Shown piece after piece: positions 25,920 through 33,167 of a stretch of DNA of 64,000 nucleotides (its first letter is position 1; each line of letters opens with the position of its first letter). This stretch comes from an uncultured Candidatus Saccharibacteria bacterium (lineage in GTDB: Bacteria; Patescibacteriota; Saccharimonadia; Saccharimonadales; Saccharimonadaceae): NCBI GenBank assembly GCA_938033875.1, contig CALHKG010000015.1, forward strand, positions 21,701 to 85,700, in the 5' to 3' direction. The translations under genes were made by a program, and so were the position numbers. The notes beneath the pieces are model-generated. The model searched no databases. It saw only the letters and a program-made list of their open reading frames with translations, and was not told the DNA's origin.

Positions 25920-26397
25920 TAAGATAAAAAAATATTTTGGTGGCAGCAAGAAGCCATTGATTCAGGAAATTGTACGCGAGCCAACTGCTGGTGGCGTGAT
26001 TTTTCGTCGTAATAAAAAGGGCGAGGCGGAATTTTTGCTATATCAGGACGCTCGCGACCGCTGGACAATTCCGAAAGGGCACATTGAGCCAGGTGAAACA
26101 GCTCAAGTGACGGCTCGTAGGGAAATCGGCGAGGAAACTGGACTGAAGAAAATTGAACTGCACGGCTGGCTAGGCAAGGTGAATTTTCGTTATCGTCGAA
26201 TCGATAAATTGGTATTGATGACAACGCAAGTTTATCTAGTTAAGGCGCTGGATCCTAATGAGAAACTCCAAAAGGAAGAGTGGATGAATGGTCTTAAATG
26301 GTTTAGTTTTCATGAGGCGCTGGATGAAGTTGAATATGAAGATATTGGCAAGCTGATTCTTTTGGCGATGAAACGAATTAGACAGGAGAATTTATAA
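25900..26397 (+). CDS. NUDIX hydrolase
   Basis: 165 aa. GTG start at 25900 is chosen because GGAGGAG (25886-25892) lies 7 nt upstream, inside nusB. The NUDIX box is GHIEPGETAQVTARREIGEETGL (near residues 65-87). The N-terminal GGVIFRR and DRWTIPKGH resemble the Ap4A-hydrolase/MutT group, which removes dinucleoside polyphosphates or oxidised nucleotides. rnc begins at the base after its stop codon. Confidence 0.88.
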   Translation: MRTSNFDKIKKYFGGSKKPLIQEIVREPTAGGVIFRRNKKGEAEFLLYQDARDRWTIPKGHIEPGETAQVTARREIGEETGLKKIELHGWLGKVNFRYRRIDKLVLMTTQVYLVKALDPNEKLQKEEWMNGLKWFSFHEALDEVEYEDIGKLILLAMKRIRQENL

Positions 26398-27114
26398 ATG
26401 AACGGAATGAACACTGCGCCATATCAAGATTTTGCGCGCGAAAAATTAGGTTTTGAATTTACGAATTTGGATTTGCTGATTACAGCTTTGACTCACCGTA
26501 GCTATGTGAATGAGCATCGAAAATCCGTTCATCACCACAATGAGCGCTTGGAATTCTTAGGTGATGCGGTTTTGGAATTGGCAGTAACGGAATATTTGTT
26601 TACGCATTTTTCTGAGCCAGAGGGAATTTTGACTGCTTGGCGGGCGGCTTTGGTGCGAACGGAAAGTATTGGCGATGCTGGTGATAAGTTGGGTTACGGC
26701 CCGCTGATTCGTATGTCAAAGGGTGAGAAGAACGGCTCAGAGCGAGCGCATTTACAGATTTTAGCTAATGCATTTGAGGCGGTAATCGGCGCGATTTATC
26801 TGGAGCGTGGCTTTGATGATGCTCGAGATTTTATTTACAAGCATATAATTGTTAAGTTGGATGGAATTTTAGAGTCGGGCAGTTGGCGCGATCCGAAGTC
26901 ATATTTGCAGGAGATTTCTCAACGAGTTGACAATCAAACGCCGGTATATAAAGTCCTGAGCGAAGAAGGTCCAGATCACGATAAAGTCTTTACTCTTGGG
27001 GTTTTTGTTGGTGATAATATGATGGGGCGAGGCATTGGTCCGTCTAAGCAAGTTGCCCAACAGCAAGCTGCTCGTGCTGCAATTGCTAAATATAAAGAAT
27101 CTGGCGAGAAATAA
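26398..27114 (+). CDS. rnc: Ribonuclease III
   Basis: 238 aa. Catalytic domain with the RNase III signature NERLEFLGDAVLELAVTEYLF (near residues 43-63) and the acidic EAVIGAIYLERG; a double-stranded RNA-binding domain follows (DPKSYLQEISQRV...QQAARAAIAKY). It cleaves dsRNA in rRNA and mRNA maturation. It sits in the rpmF-nusB-NUDIX-rnc run; rpmF-rnc neighbourhoods are common in bacteria. Confidence 0.96.
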   Translation: MNGMNTAPYQDFAREKLGFEFTNLDLLITALTHRSYVNEHRKSVHHHNERLEFLGDAVLELAVTEYLFTHFSEPEGILTAWRAALVRTESIGDAGDKLGYGPLIRMSKGEKNGSERAHLQILANAFEAVIGAIYLERGFDDARDFIYKHIIVKLDGILESGSWRDPKSYLQEISQRVDNQTPVYKVLSEEGPDHDKVFTLGVFVGDNMMGRGIGPSKQVAQQQAARAAIAKYKESGEK

Positions 27115-27121
27115 TTAAAGT

Positions 27122-27150
27122 TTGCACGGCGTAAACTGCTCGTGTATAAT
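27122..27150 (+). promoter_or_regulatory. khpA promoter
   Basis: TTGCAC (27122-27127), 17 nt, TATAAT (27145-27150). Confidence 0.65.
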
Positions 27151-27184
27151 GAAAATACAGTTTAATTCCAGGAGGAGGGGCAGA

Positions 27185-27574
27185 ATGTCAACAATAGATC
27201 AGCAGTTTGTAGAATATACTGTAAAGGCGTTGGTTGGACATCCAGAAGACGTCATAGTAGACCGAACGATTGATGAAAAGGGCGTTTTACTAACATTGAC
27301 AGTTAATCCAGCAGATTTGGGTCGGGTTATTGGTAAGCGCGGCAGTACGGCACAGAGTTTGCGTACACTTCTGCGAGCTTTGGGTGCAAAGAATGACGCT
27401 CGATATAACTTGAAGATTGTTAACAATGATGGTTTTTCTGGTGAGCGTGAGAGTAATAGCTATAACGATCATGCTTCTGTGGACAACTCAACAGATGAAG
27501 CTGTGGAAAATGAATCATCTTACGCAGAAAACACCAGAAAAGAGCTTGCAGAACTCGACGATCTTGATATATAA
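27185..27574 (+). CDS. khpA: KhpA-like KH-domain RNA-binding protein
   Basis: 129 aa. A single KH domain with the GRVIGKRGSTAQSLRTLL loop (near residues 41-58) as in KhpA/YlqC. The last ~45 residues are an acidic Ser/Asn/Glu-rich tail not found in typical ~80-aa KhpA. KhpA family proteins bind RNA, often with KhpB/Jag, and affect cell envelope growth. The start is the ATG at 27185, with GGAGGAGG 6-7 nt upstream; an upstream in-frame ATG at 27122 overlaps the promoter. Confidence 0.88.
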   Translation: MSTIDQQFVEYTVKALVGHPEDVIVDRTIDEKGVLLTLTVNPADLGRVIGKRGSTAQSLRTLLRALGAKNDARYNLKIVNNDGFSGERESNSYNDHASVDNSTDEAVENESSYAENTRKELAELDDLDI

Positions 27575-27575
27575 T
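27546..27575 (+). promoter_or_regulatory. Promoter for candidate small RNA downstream of khpA
   Basis: TTGCAG (27546-27551), 18 nt, TATAAT (27570-27575), placed in the last codons of khpA. A start would fall near 27582. Confidence 0.5.
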
Positions 27576-27581
27576 TAAAAC

Positions 27582-27687
27582 CAGTTCAAGCACAGACATT
27601 ATGCGAGAACAGCTCTATGCGAGACAATGGGAAACCATTGAGAGCCTTATTTGTGCTAAAAAACCGTCCTTACTGGGACGGTTTTTT
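27582..27687 (+). ncRNA. Candidate small RNA with GNRA hairpin and intrinsic terminator
   Basis: No reading frame. An outer helix AGCACA (27589-27594) / TGTGCT (27652-27657) encloses GCTCT/AGAGC (27612-27616/27641-27645) and a CAATGG-GAAA-CCATTG hairpin (27625-27640, GNRA tetraloop). The 9-mer TATGCGAGA occurs twice (27600-27608, 27616-27624). It ends in a strong terminator (27658-27687). With the promoter at 27546-27575 this has all parts of an independent ~105-nt sRNA. It could also be a structured khpA 3' UTR. The SRP and 6S signatures I know are absent. Confidence 0.55.
27658..27687 (+). terminator. Rho-independent terminator
   Basis: AAAAACCGTCC pairs with GGACGGTTTTTT around loop TTACTG; strong stem and T run. 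Confidence 0.88.
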
Positions 27688-27716
27688 GGTGGGGAATAAT
27701 TTCTGTAAAAAGACAT

Positions 27717-27782
27717 GAAAATAGCCCGCCGAAAACGTACTCAAGTCGAGACTTGATGTCTCAACGAGCTATTTTCGGCGGG
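27717..27782 (-). terminator. Long-stem terminator of the 27785-28234 gene
   Basis: CCCGCCGAAAA (27725-27735) pairs perfectly with TTTTCGGCGGG (27772-27782). The loop holds a second hairpin (GAGAC/GTCTC on the minus strand). The T-rich tract on the minus strand lies at 27717-27724. Confidence 0.8.
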
Positions 27783-27784
27783 CG

Positions 27785-28234
27785 TTAGAAAACCCTTTTA
27801 ATCGACCAATGTCCTCCGTCCCAGAACAGGACGTAGGGTTCGTCTAGCTTGGCGATTATCTCGAAAGCGCTTGCAAGTCGCTTAGATTCGGTTACCTGTT
27901 CTACAACAGGCCAGATCTCGACTCCTATTCCGGTTTTGGCGGGTTTCCCCTTACTCCATGACCGTGGTACTACCTTGAGTACCATGGTGTCTCCGGCGTA
28001 GACTGCGAAGCCGGTAACTTCATCGAAATCAGACTTCAGAGTTTCAATTCGGTTAATATCTCCGGAGTCGGAGTAGGGGGTGAGATGTTCCCGTACTAAG
28101 TCCTCGATGTGATTTTTGTAACCACGACGAGGTATGGTGCACGCGTTTATTTCCAGAGTGTGCTCCTCCATTTTGATGGAGAGATTAGAACCTTCCGCGG
28201 ACCAGTTAGTGTTTTTCTCGGTGATACAAGACAT
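27785..28234 (-). CDS. Unknown soluble protein, GC-richer cassette gene
   Basis: 149 aa, no recognised family, no signal peptide or membrane span. Tryptophans are clustered at the C-terminus (VLFWDGGHWSIKRVF) and near VVPRSWSKG. Codon choice differs from neighbours (many CTC/CTG/ATC codons rather than TTG/TTA/ATT), suggesting foreign origin. It has a structured leader (hairpin CTTCTACTC/GAGTAGAAG near 28262-28283), GAGGAAGAGAG ribosome site, its own terminator, and a promoter overlapping that of trmD divergently. Confidence 0.6.
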   Translation of the reverse strand: MSCITEKNTNWSAEGSNLSIKMEEHTLEINACTIPRRGYKNHIEDLVREHLTPYSDSGDINRIETLKSDFDEVTGFAVYAGDTMVLKVVPRSWSKGKPAKTGIGVEIWPVVEQVTESKRLASAFEIIAKLDEPYVLFWDGGHWSIKRVF

Positions 28235-28304
28235 GACGTCTCTCTCTTCCTCTAAGGGCTACTTCTACTCGGTTGAGTAGAAGTTAATATATACATATCA
28301 TACC

Positions 28305-28333
28305 TGGACAAAAAAGTCAACACTTGCTACACT
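28305..28333 (+). promoter_or_regulatory. trmD promoter, overlapping a divergent promoter
   Basis: TGGACA (28305-28310), 17 nt, TACACT (28328-28333), ending 7 nt before the trmD ATG. On the minus strand TTGACT (AGTCAA at 28315-28320) followed by TATGAT-type AT-rich sequence near 28284-28302 drives the opposite gene, so the two promoters overlap. Confidence 0.6.
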
Positions 28334-28340
28334 GTAACAG

Positions 28341-29009
28341 ATGAGAAAGTTTCAAGTAATTACGCTTTTCCCAGAAATGACAACGGGAGTTTTTAATAAT
28401 TCCATGATGTGGAAGGCGCAGAAAGACGGTATCGTGGAGCTCACTACGGTGAATTTGCGGGAGTTTGGTTTGGGGCCGCGGCGTCAGGTGGATGATACGC
28501 CGTATGGTGGTGGTGACGGAATGCTTCTTATGGTTGAGCCGTTATGGAAAGCGGTAGAATTTGCGAAATCTCAGGATGAAACAGCGAAGGTGGTGTTAAT
28601 GAGTCCGCGCGGGCAGCGCTGGAAGCAGGCTAAAGCCCAGGAAGAAGCCGATGATAACAGAGGTGTGATATTTATTTGCGGGCGATACGAGGGTGTTGAT
28701 GAGCGAATTTTAGAGCTAGTTGATGAGCAATGGAGTATTGGCGATTTTGTGCTGACGGGCGGAGAGCTGGCGGCAATGATGATGATTGATTCTATTGTTA
28801 GGTTGATTCCTGGAGTTTTGGGCGGCGAAAAATCTGCGGAAATTGAAAGTTTTTCAGATGGAGAAACGTTGGAATTCCCACAATATACACGACCTGAGGA
28901 GTTTAAAGGTTTACGTGTGCCGGATGTTTTATTGAGCGGACACCACGGAAAAATTGCCGAGTGGCGCGCTGAACAATCGCGGATATTGACCAATAAAAAT
29001 ACCCCATAG
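28341..29009 (+). CDS. trmD: tRNA (guanine37-N1)-methyltransferase
   Basis: 222 aa, SPOUT methyltransferase that makes m1G37 next to the anticodon to prevent frameshifting. Seen: VITLFPEM start, GLGPRRQVDDTPYGGGDGMLL (near residues 43-63), ICGRYEGVDERI (near 111-122) and the knot motif WSIGDFVLTGGELAAM (near 131-146). Slightly shorter than the ~245-aa E. coli enzyme at the C-terminus. The terminator overlaps its stop codon. Confidence 0.96.
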   Translation: MRKFQVITLFPEMTTGVFNNSMMWKAQKDGIVELTTVNLREFGLGPRRQVDDTPYGGGDGMLLMVEPLWKAVEFAKSQDETAKVVLMSPRGQRWKQAKAQEEADDNRGVIFICGRYEGVDERILELVDEQWSIGDFVLTGGELAAMMMIDSIVRLIPGVLGGEKSAEIESFSDGETLEFPQYTRPEEFKGLRVPDVLLSGHHGKIAEWRAEQSRILTNKNTP

Positions 29010-29023
29010 AGACGGGGTATTTT
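28996..29023 (+). terminator. Rho-independent terminator of trmD
   Basis: AATACCCC pairs with GGGGTATT around ATAGAGAC, then T run; it includes the last trmD codons. The rest of 29024-29140 shows nothing recognisable. Confidence 0.8.
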
Positions 29024-29141
29024 AAGTTGTGGTGGATTTGTCGTAGAGCGAATATTGTGTTTATTTTTGTAACGTTCGCTGATTTAACTTTATGACGTTT
29101 TTATAAAAAGTGCAAGTGCTTTCGTAAAAAATACAACAAGC

Positions 29142-29170
29142 TTGAGCTTTTTTGACGCGCAAGCTATACT
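29142..29170 (+). promoter_or_regulatory. Promoter of small membrane-protein gene
   Basis: TTGAGC (29142-29147), 17 nt, TATACT (29165-29170), ending 6 nt before the ATG at 29177. Confidence 0.6.
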
Positions 29171-29176
29171 GAAATT

Positions 29177-29596
29177 ATGTCTAGAAAAGTGAATAAAATT
29201 GTTAAATCGATTATAGGACTATTGATAATGGTGCCATTATTATGTCAATTATTTACGTTTGAGAAGTTTTCTGCGGTCCTTATTTCTGCAGGGATTATGC
29301 CATATTTAAGTCTTCCGATTGCGATAACATTGGTGATTGTTGAGCTAGTGTCGTTGCCGTTTTTGATTGATATGAATATGACAAAAAGAATTACTCTGAC
29401 GAGCAGAGTGGCTGGTTTTTTGAGTTTGGGGATTATGACGGTAATTAGTTTTTTGGCGTTTGCGAACGGACATGCGGCGGTGATATTTGGTGCAACGATA
29501 AAGAATGTGAATAATGTGGCTGCGATTTTTCTGGTATTCATGATGTGGATTTTGTTGATTTGCGCAAATTTATCGACGAAAAAAACAGCCAAATAA
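29177..29596 (+). CDS. Four-span membrane protein, DoxX/MauE-like
   Basis: 139 aa with four hydrophobic segments (about residues 8-28, 42-66, 72-92, 105-130). The size and a KFSAVLISAGIMPYLSLPIAI region resemble DoxX/MauE-type redox-associated membrane proteins, but no diagnostic motif is certain. Monocistronic, with a leaderless-type promoter. Confidence 0.5.
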   Translation: MSRKVNKIVKSIIGLLIMVPLLCQLFTFEKFSAVLISAGIMPYLSLPIAITLVIVELVSLPFLIDMNMTKRITLTSRVAGFLSLGIMTVISFLAFANGHAAVIFGATIKNVNNVAAIFLVFMMWILLICANLSTKKTAK

Positions 29597-29603
29597 TTGG
29601 CTG
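29578..29603 (-). terminator. Terminator of tRNA-Gln (minus strand)
   Basis: CAGCC/GGCTG hairpin with an AATTATTT-type loop, followed on the minus strand by a run of seven T. It overlaps the end of the opposing membrane-protein gene. Confidence 0.7.
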
Positions 29604-29617
29604 CTAAATCTCAAACT

Positions 29618-29692
29618 TGGCTGGGATGGAGGGATTCGAACCCCCGAATGGCGGGACCAGAACCCGCTGCCTTACCACTTGGCGACATCCCA
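29618..29692 (-). tRNA. tRNA-Gln (anticodon CTG)
   Basis: 75 nt with encoded CCA. Acceptor TGGGATG/CATCCCA, discriminator G; anticodon stem GCGGG/CCCGC with loop TTCTGGT, anticodon CTG; T-loop GGTTCGAATCC. The promoter on the minus strand is TTGCGA-17-TACAAT just upstream. In organisms with GatCAB (61661 onward) tRNA-Gln is charged with Glu and then amidated. Confidence 0.96.
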
Positions 29693-29771
29693 ACGGCAAA
29701 CATAATTGTACTATAGAAAAATGATTTTCGCAAGCGTTTACGAGCCAGCGTTGACGCGATATACTGGTAGT

Positions 29772-30248
29772 ATGGATTTGCAATGGATTGTAAAGTTAAT
29801 TGCTGACGGACTAGTGGTGCCGGTCGTGCTAATTGGTGCGTACGCGCTGATAAAATTGGTTCCAAATAAAGAGAAGTATCAAGTTTATAGCCAAGTTTTG
29901 ATGGCTGGGTTGACTGCTTACGTGGCGGCAAAAATTATCGGGTCAATTTATCAACCAGATCAGATGCGCCCGTTCGAGATTCTGGGCGTATCTGCCGGCG
30001 CGTCATTCCTTAATAATCCGGGTTTTCCGTCTGATCACGCTCTATTTACAATGGCAATTACTTTGGCTGTATTTTTCGGAGCAAAGAGTTGGCGGCTGGC
30101 TGTTGTTTGTTTGGTTATGACGATCTTAATATGTGTAGGTCGGGTTATTGCTCTGGTGCATACGCCACTTGACGTTATTGGCGGATTATTGATTGCCTGC
30201 GTAGGGATTGTTTGGTATAAACCGATGAATCTCCTGAAAAAAGCATAA
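29772..30248 (+). CDS. PAP2-family membrane phosphatase
   Basis: 158 aa, about five membrane spans. The acid-phosphatase motifs are FPSDHALFT (near residues 84-92, PSGH variant with Asp) and GRVIALVHTPLDVIGG (near 123-138), the R..H..D triad. Likely dephosphorylates a lipid such as undecaprenyl pyrophosphate or phosphatidic acid. The start at 29772 follows TATACT (29760-29765) by 6 nt; an earlier in-frame start at 29706 lies upstream of this promoter. Confidence 0.85.
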   Translation: MDLQWIVKLIADGLVVPVVLIGAYALIKLVPNKEKYQVYSQVLMAGLTAYVAAKIIGSIYQPDQMRPFEILGVSAGASFLNNPGFPSDHALFTMAITLAVFFGAKSWRLAVVCLVMTILICVGRVIALVHTPLDVIGGLLIACVGIVWYKPMNLLKKA

Positions 30249-30265
30249 TATTTAAGCATATACAT

Positions 30266-30294
30266 TTGCAATATTGACAAGTTTACGTTACAAT
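30266..30294 (+). promoter_or_regulatory. Promoter of membrane-protein gene
   Basis: TTGCAA (30266-30271), 17 nt, TACAAT (30289-30294), ending 6 nt before the ATG at 30301. Confidence 0.6.
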
Positions 30295-30300
30295 TTACGT

Positions 30301-30795
30301 ATGAAATTATTGTCAGCTATTTTCCGTGAAGAAATATCAGATTACACATATCCATTTTCAAGGCGAGTTTTCTTGAGGATTTTGGCGATTTTAGTTGCTA
30401 GCGGTGTAGCTATCTGGCTGCTGGCGCTTGCGTTTGATAAATTTATGATCACGCCTGTATTTTGCGCAAACGCTGAGCATATTTCTATTTGCGCAAACAG
30501 CACAATCATTGCATCTTACGTTGCGTTGGTTTTGGCGGGAATTATGTTGGTGCCAGTGTTGGCGGTATTTGGCATTAAGCGACCTCTGTTGGTAGTGGTC
30601 GCGGCAACTGTGTCATTGTGGGGTGTTACATTATGGGCTGGTGGATCTTGGATTTTGTCATTACTATGGGTAGTTTTGGCGACAGTTTTGGTATATTTGT
30701 CGTTAATCTGGTTGAATAGAATTCGTGGCAATGGCGCAGCAATTTTATTTATGATTTTATTCGCAATCTTAGCACGAGTTGTCTTGGCGCTATAA
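30301..30795 (+). CDS. Membrane protein, unknown function
   Basis: 164 aa with four membrane spans after a charged N-terminus (FREEISDYTYPFSRR). Two cysteines flank a short external loop (FCANAEHISICANS, near residues 54-67) and could form a disulfide. No family recognised. The start is the ATG at 30301; the open frame extends to 30274, but that lies in the promoter. Confidence 0.65.
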   Translation: MKLLSAIFREEISDYTYPFSRRVFLRILAILVASGVAIWLLALAFDKFMITPVFCANAEHISICANSTIIASYVALVLAGIMLVPVLAVFGIKRPLLVVVAATVSLWGVTLWAGGSWILSLLWVVLATVLVYLSLIWLNRIRGNGAAILFMILFAILARVVLAL

Positions 30796-30807
30796 TCACT
30801 GTACACT
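30779..30807 (+). promoter_or_regulatory. rmuC promoter
   Basis: TTGTCT (30779-30784), 17 nt, TACACT (30802-30807), ending 6 nt before the ATG at 30814. Confidence 0.6.
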
Positions 30808-30813
30808 AAGTGT

Positions 30814-31884
30814 ATGGAAGTCATTATCATTATTCTCTTAATCGTTATTACTATTGGTTTGGGCGCGACTTTATTTGTCTTGCAATCAAAAATCAGCGAG
30901 CTAAAAAATCAATCATCCGTCGAGTTGATTAAAACCGATGTCGTGGAGTTGGGGCGGACTATTGCGAAGTTGAATGAATCCGTTAGTGATAAGTTGGAGC
31001 GAAGCAACGCGCAAGTTCAGACTTCCGTGCAGAAACAATTGTCAGAAAGCGCAAAGTTGGTGGCTGACGTGACGCAGCGATTGGCGAAATTGGATGAGAC
31101 CAATAAGCGTGTGGTCGATGTGGCGACCGATCTGAAGACCTTGCAAAACGTGTTGCAAAATCCAAAGCAACGCGGGGTCTTTGGTGAGTTTTATCTGGAG
31201 AGTGTGTTGGATAACGTTTTGCCAGCCAAGCAATATCAAATGCAATATCGTTTCAAGGACGGTGAAATTGTTGACGCGGTTATTTTTCTGGACAAGGGGC
31301 AGATATTGCCGGTGGACAGTAAGTTTTCTTTGGAGAATTACAATCGGATGATTAATGCCGAGACAAAATCTGAGCGTGAAATGTGGCTGAATAAGGTGAA
31401 GGCTGATCTTAAGGGGCGAATTGACGAAACTAGTAAATACATTCGTCCGCGCGAAAACACCATGGATTTTGCTTTTATGTTTATCCCTAGCGAATCTTTG
31501 TATTACGATCTTCTGATTAACAATGTTGGTCAGGGCGGTTCGAGTCGCGATTTGATTGAATATGCGTTCCGAGATAAGCGAGTGATTATTGTTAGTCCGA
31601 CTAGTTTTTTGGCATACCTGCAGACCGTTCTTCAGGGGCTTCGTAGTTTGCAAATTGAAGAGCAAGCCAAAGACATTCAAGTTCGAGTTGGGCAATTGGG
31701 CGTTCATATTAAAAAGTTTGACGAGTTGATGACGAAAATGGGCAAGAGTTTAAGTACGACTGTTGGTCATTATAACAATACGTATAAGGAACTAGGGAAG
31801 ATTGATAAGGATGTTGTGCGAATTTCTGGTGGCGATAACCAAGCTCAGCCGGAGCTGATTGATCGGCCGACTCAGGAAGATTGA
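30814..31884 (+). CDS. rmuC: RmuC-family protein (DNA recombination regulator)
   Basis: 356 aa. N-terminal membrane span (residues 2-20), a coiled-coil region (about 25-110), then the RmuC nuclease-like domain (QRGVFGEFYLESVLDNVLP near 125; LPVDSKFSLENYNRM near 168; DFAFMFIPSESLYYDLL near 214; PTSFLAYLQTV near 262). RmuC proteins have a PD-(D/E)XK-like fold and limit recombination at inverted repeats. Likely membrane-anchored. Confidence 0.93.
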   Translation: MEVIIIILLIVITIGLGATLFVLQSKISELKNQSSVELIKTDVVELGRTIAKLNESVSDKLERSNAQVQTSVQKQLSESAKLVADVTQRLAKLDETNKRVVDVATDLKTLQNVLQNPKQRGVFGEFYLESVLDNVLPAKQYQMQYRFKDGEIVDAVIFLDKGQILPVDSKFSLENYNRMINAETKSEREMWLNKVKADLKGRIDETSKYIRPRENTMDFAFMFIPSESLYYDLLINNVGQGGSSRDLIEYAFRDKRVIIVSPTSFLAYLQTVLQGLRSLQIEEQAKDIQVRVGQLGVHIKKFDELMTKMGKSLSTTVGHYNNTYKELGKIDKDVVRISGGDNQAQPELIDRPTQED

Positions 31885-31890
31885 CATAAA

Positions 31891-31920
31891 AAATACCCCG
31901 CCGATTAAGCGGGATATTTT
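31891..31920. terminator. Bidirectional terminator between rmuC and aquaporin
   Basis: AATACCCCGC pairs with GCGGGATATT around CGATTAA; T run on the + strand and an A-rich 5' side serving the opposite strand. Confidence 0.75.
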
Positions 31921-31936
31921 ATTGTGAAGTTATAAT

Positions 31937-32872
31937 CTATTCTTCGTCTTTGTTTCGGTAATTGACGAGTAGAAATAGGTTGCCGCCTAATGCTGCGCCG
32001 ATTAGGGTAGCGGCAATTACTTCCAAGCTAAAGCGTGAATAGCTCTTTTCACCTTCAGCTGGCAATACTCCGTTGCTGCGTAGTTGAGAGTCGGTTTTCT
32101 CTGTAACAGCCAAAGAAACTGCTGGGTTCAAAGTTGCGCCTGAGATGTAGATCTCGCGTGGGTAAGTGCGGCCGTTTTTCTCAGTTTGAGTAGTGCTTTG
32201 ATCTTTTTGGATTTTTGCAATGGCAGTACTTTTAATGTATGAAGAGATTGAGCCAGATACGACAAGACCAATCATCAACGCCAAGCCAATTCCAAAAGCT
32301 TGACCAGCTGCTTTGATTTCTTTGCGCTGCAAAACTGCGGCAATACCAAATACAAATACAGCGGTACCGACTAACTCCATCGCGAAGATGTTCCAAGAGA
32401 ACGCGGTGAATTGGTCAAAGCTTAGAGCGAATCCGCCGTTTGTTAATGAGCCGACAAGCACGATAGCTGCCATTGCACCGAGGAATTGTGCGCCCCAGTA
32501 AAATGGAACAAGTACAGTCTTTAGCTTACGCATTGTCCATAGACCAAATGTGACAGCTGGGTTTACGTGTGCGCCAGAAATGTTGCCGATAATTGCAACG
32601 ATAAACATCAATGCAAAACCGACATACATCGATGACAAAATATCTGATGCGAATAATGCGGCAAGTGTCAAAATGAATGTGCCGATAACTTCCGCAATAA
32701 CGATGTTAATTAAGTTGTTTGGTAATTTAGAATCTAGTTCGACACGCTTGCTTTTAGCGGTAGATTCAGTAACGACGTACTTGACGGTCGTTTTGGTTTC
32801 AGTCTTAGCGGCAGTAGTTTTCTTTCCTGCGGCTTTAACTGGGGCTTTCTTTGAAGTTTTCTTCGTAGCCAT
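31937..32872 (-). CDS. Aquaporin / glycerol-facilitator (MIP family) with lysine-rich N-terminal tail
   Basis: 311 aa. The first ~45 residues are a Lys/Ala/Thr-rich, histone-tail-like extension not present in standard MIP channels. Six spans follow with both NPA motifs: HVNPAVTFG (near residue 101) and LNPAVSLA (near 250). It conducts water or small solutes across the membrane. A long loop before the second NPA (KIQKDQSTTQTEKNGRTYPRE) is unusual. Promoter TATAAT (ATTATA at 32901-32906) and AAGGAGGG ribosome site on the minus strand. Confidence 0.92.
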   Translation of the reverse strand: MATKKTSKKAPVKAAGKKTTAAKTETKTTVKYVVTESTAKSKRVELDSKLPNNLINIVIAEVIGTFILTLAALFASDILSSMYVGFALMFIVAIIGNISGAHVNPAVTFGLWTMRKLKTVLVPFYWGAQFLGAMAAIVLVGSLTNGGFALSFDQFTAFSWNIFAMELVGTAVFVFGIAAVLQRKEIKAAGQAFGIGLALMIGLVVSGSISSYIKSTAIAKIQKDQSTTQTEKNGRTYPREIYISGATLNPAVSLAVTEKTDSQLRSNGVLPAEGEKSYSRFSLEVIAATLIGAALGGNLFLLVNYRNKDEE

Positions 32873-32929
32873 ATTCCCTCCTTAAAGTAATATCACGACT
32901 ATTATAACATAATTTGCTATACTGTAGTT

Positions 32930-33166
32930 ATGGGATTATTTGTAAATCAACAAGATCAGCGTAGTGAATTGCAAGAGCGAATTGCAGCGGAATTAAGAGA
33001 GAAGGCAAAGGCTTCGAGTTTGCAAGAAAAGGCAACTATGGACGGCGTCGACGACATAAGATATTTGGAAGGCACGAAACAGACGACGACTTTGGCGTGG
33101 GCGTGGATTTTAATTGCTATTATGGCCGGTGCGGTGATTGTAATGTTTTTAATGCAAGGACGATAA
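32930..33166 (+). CDS. Small single-span membrane protein
   Basis: 78 aa: a charged amphipathic N-terminal ~50 residues (likely coiled coil) and one C-terminal membrane span (about residues 56-76), i.e. tail-anchored. -10 TATACT (32918-32923) ends 6 nt before the ATG. It precedes pheS by 1 nt, so it is co-transcribed with it. Function unknown. Confidence 0.65.
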   Translation: MGLFVNQQDQRSELQERIAAELREKAKASSLQEKATMDGVDDIRYLEGTKQTTTLAWAWILIAIMAGAVIVMFLMQGR

Positions 33167-33167
33167 A

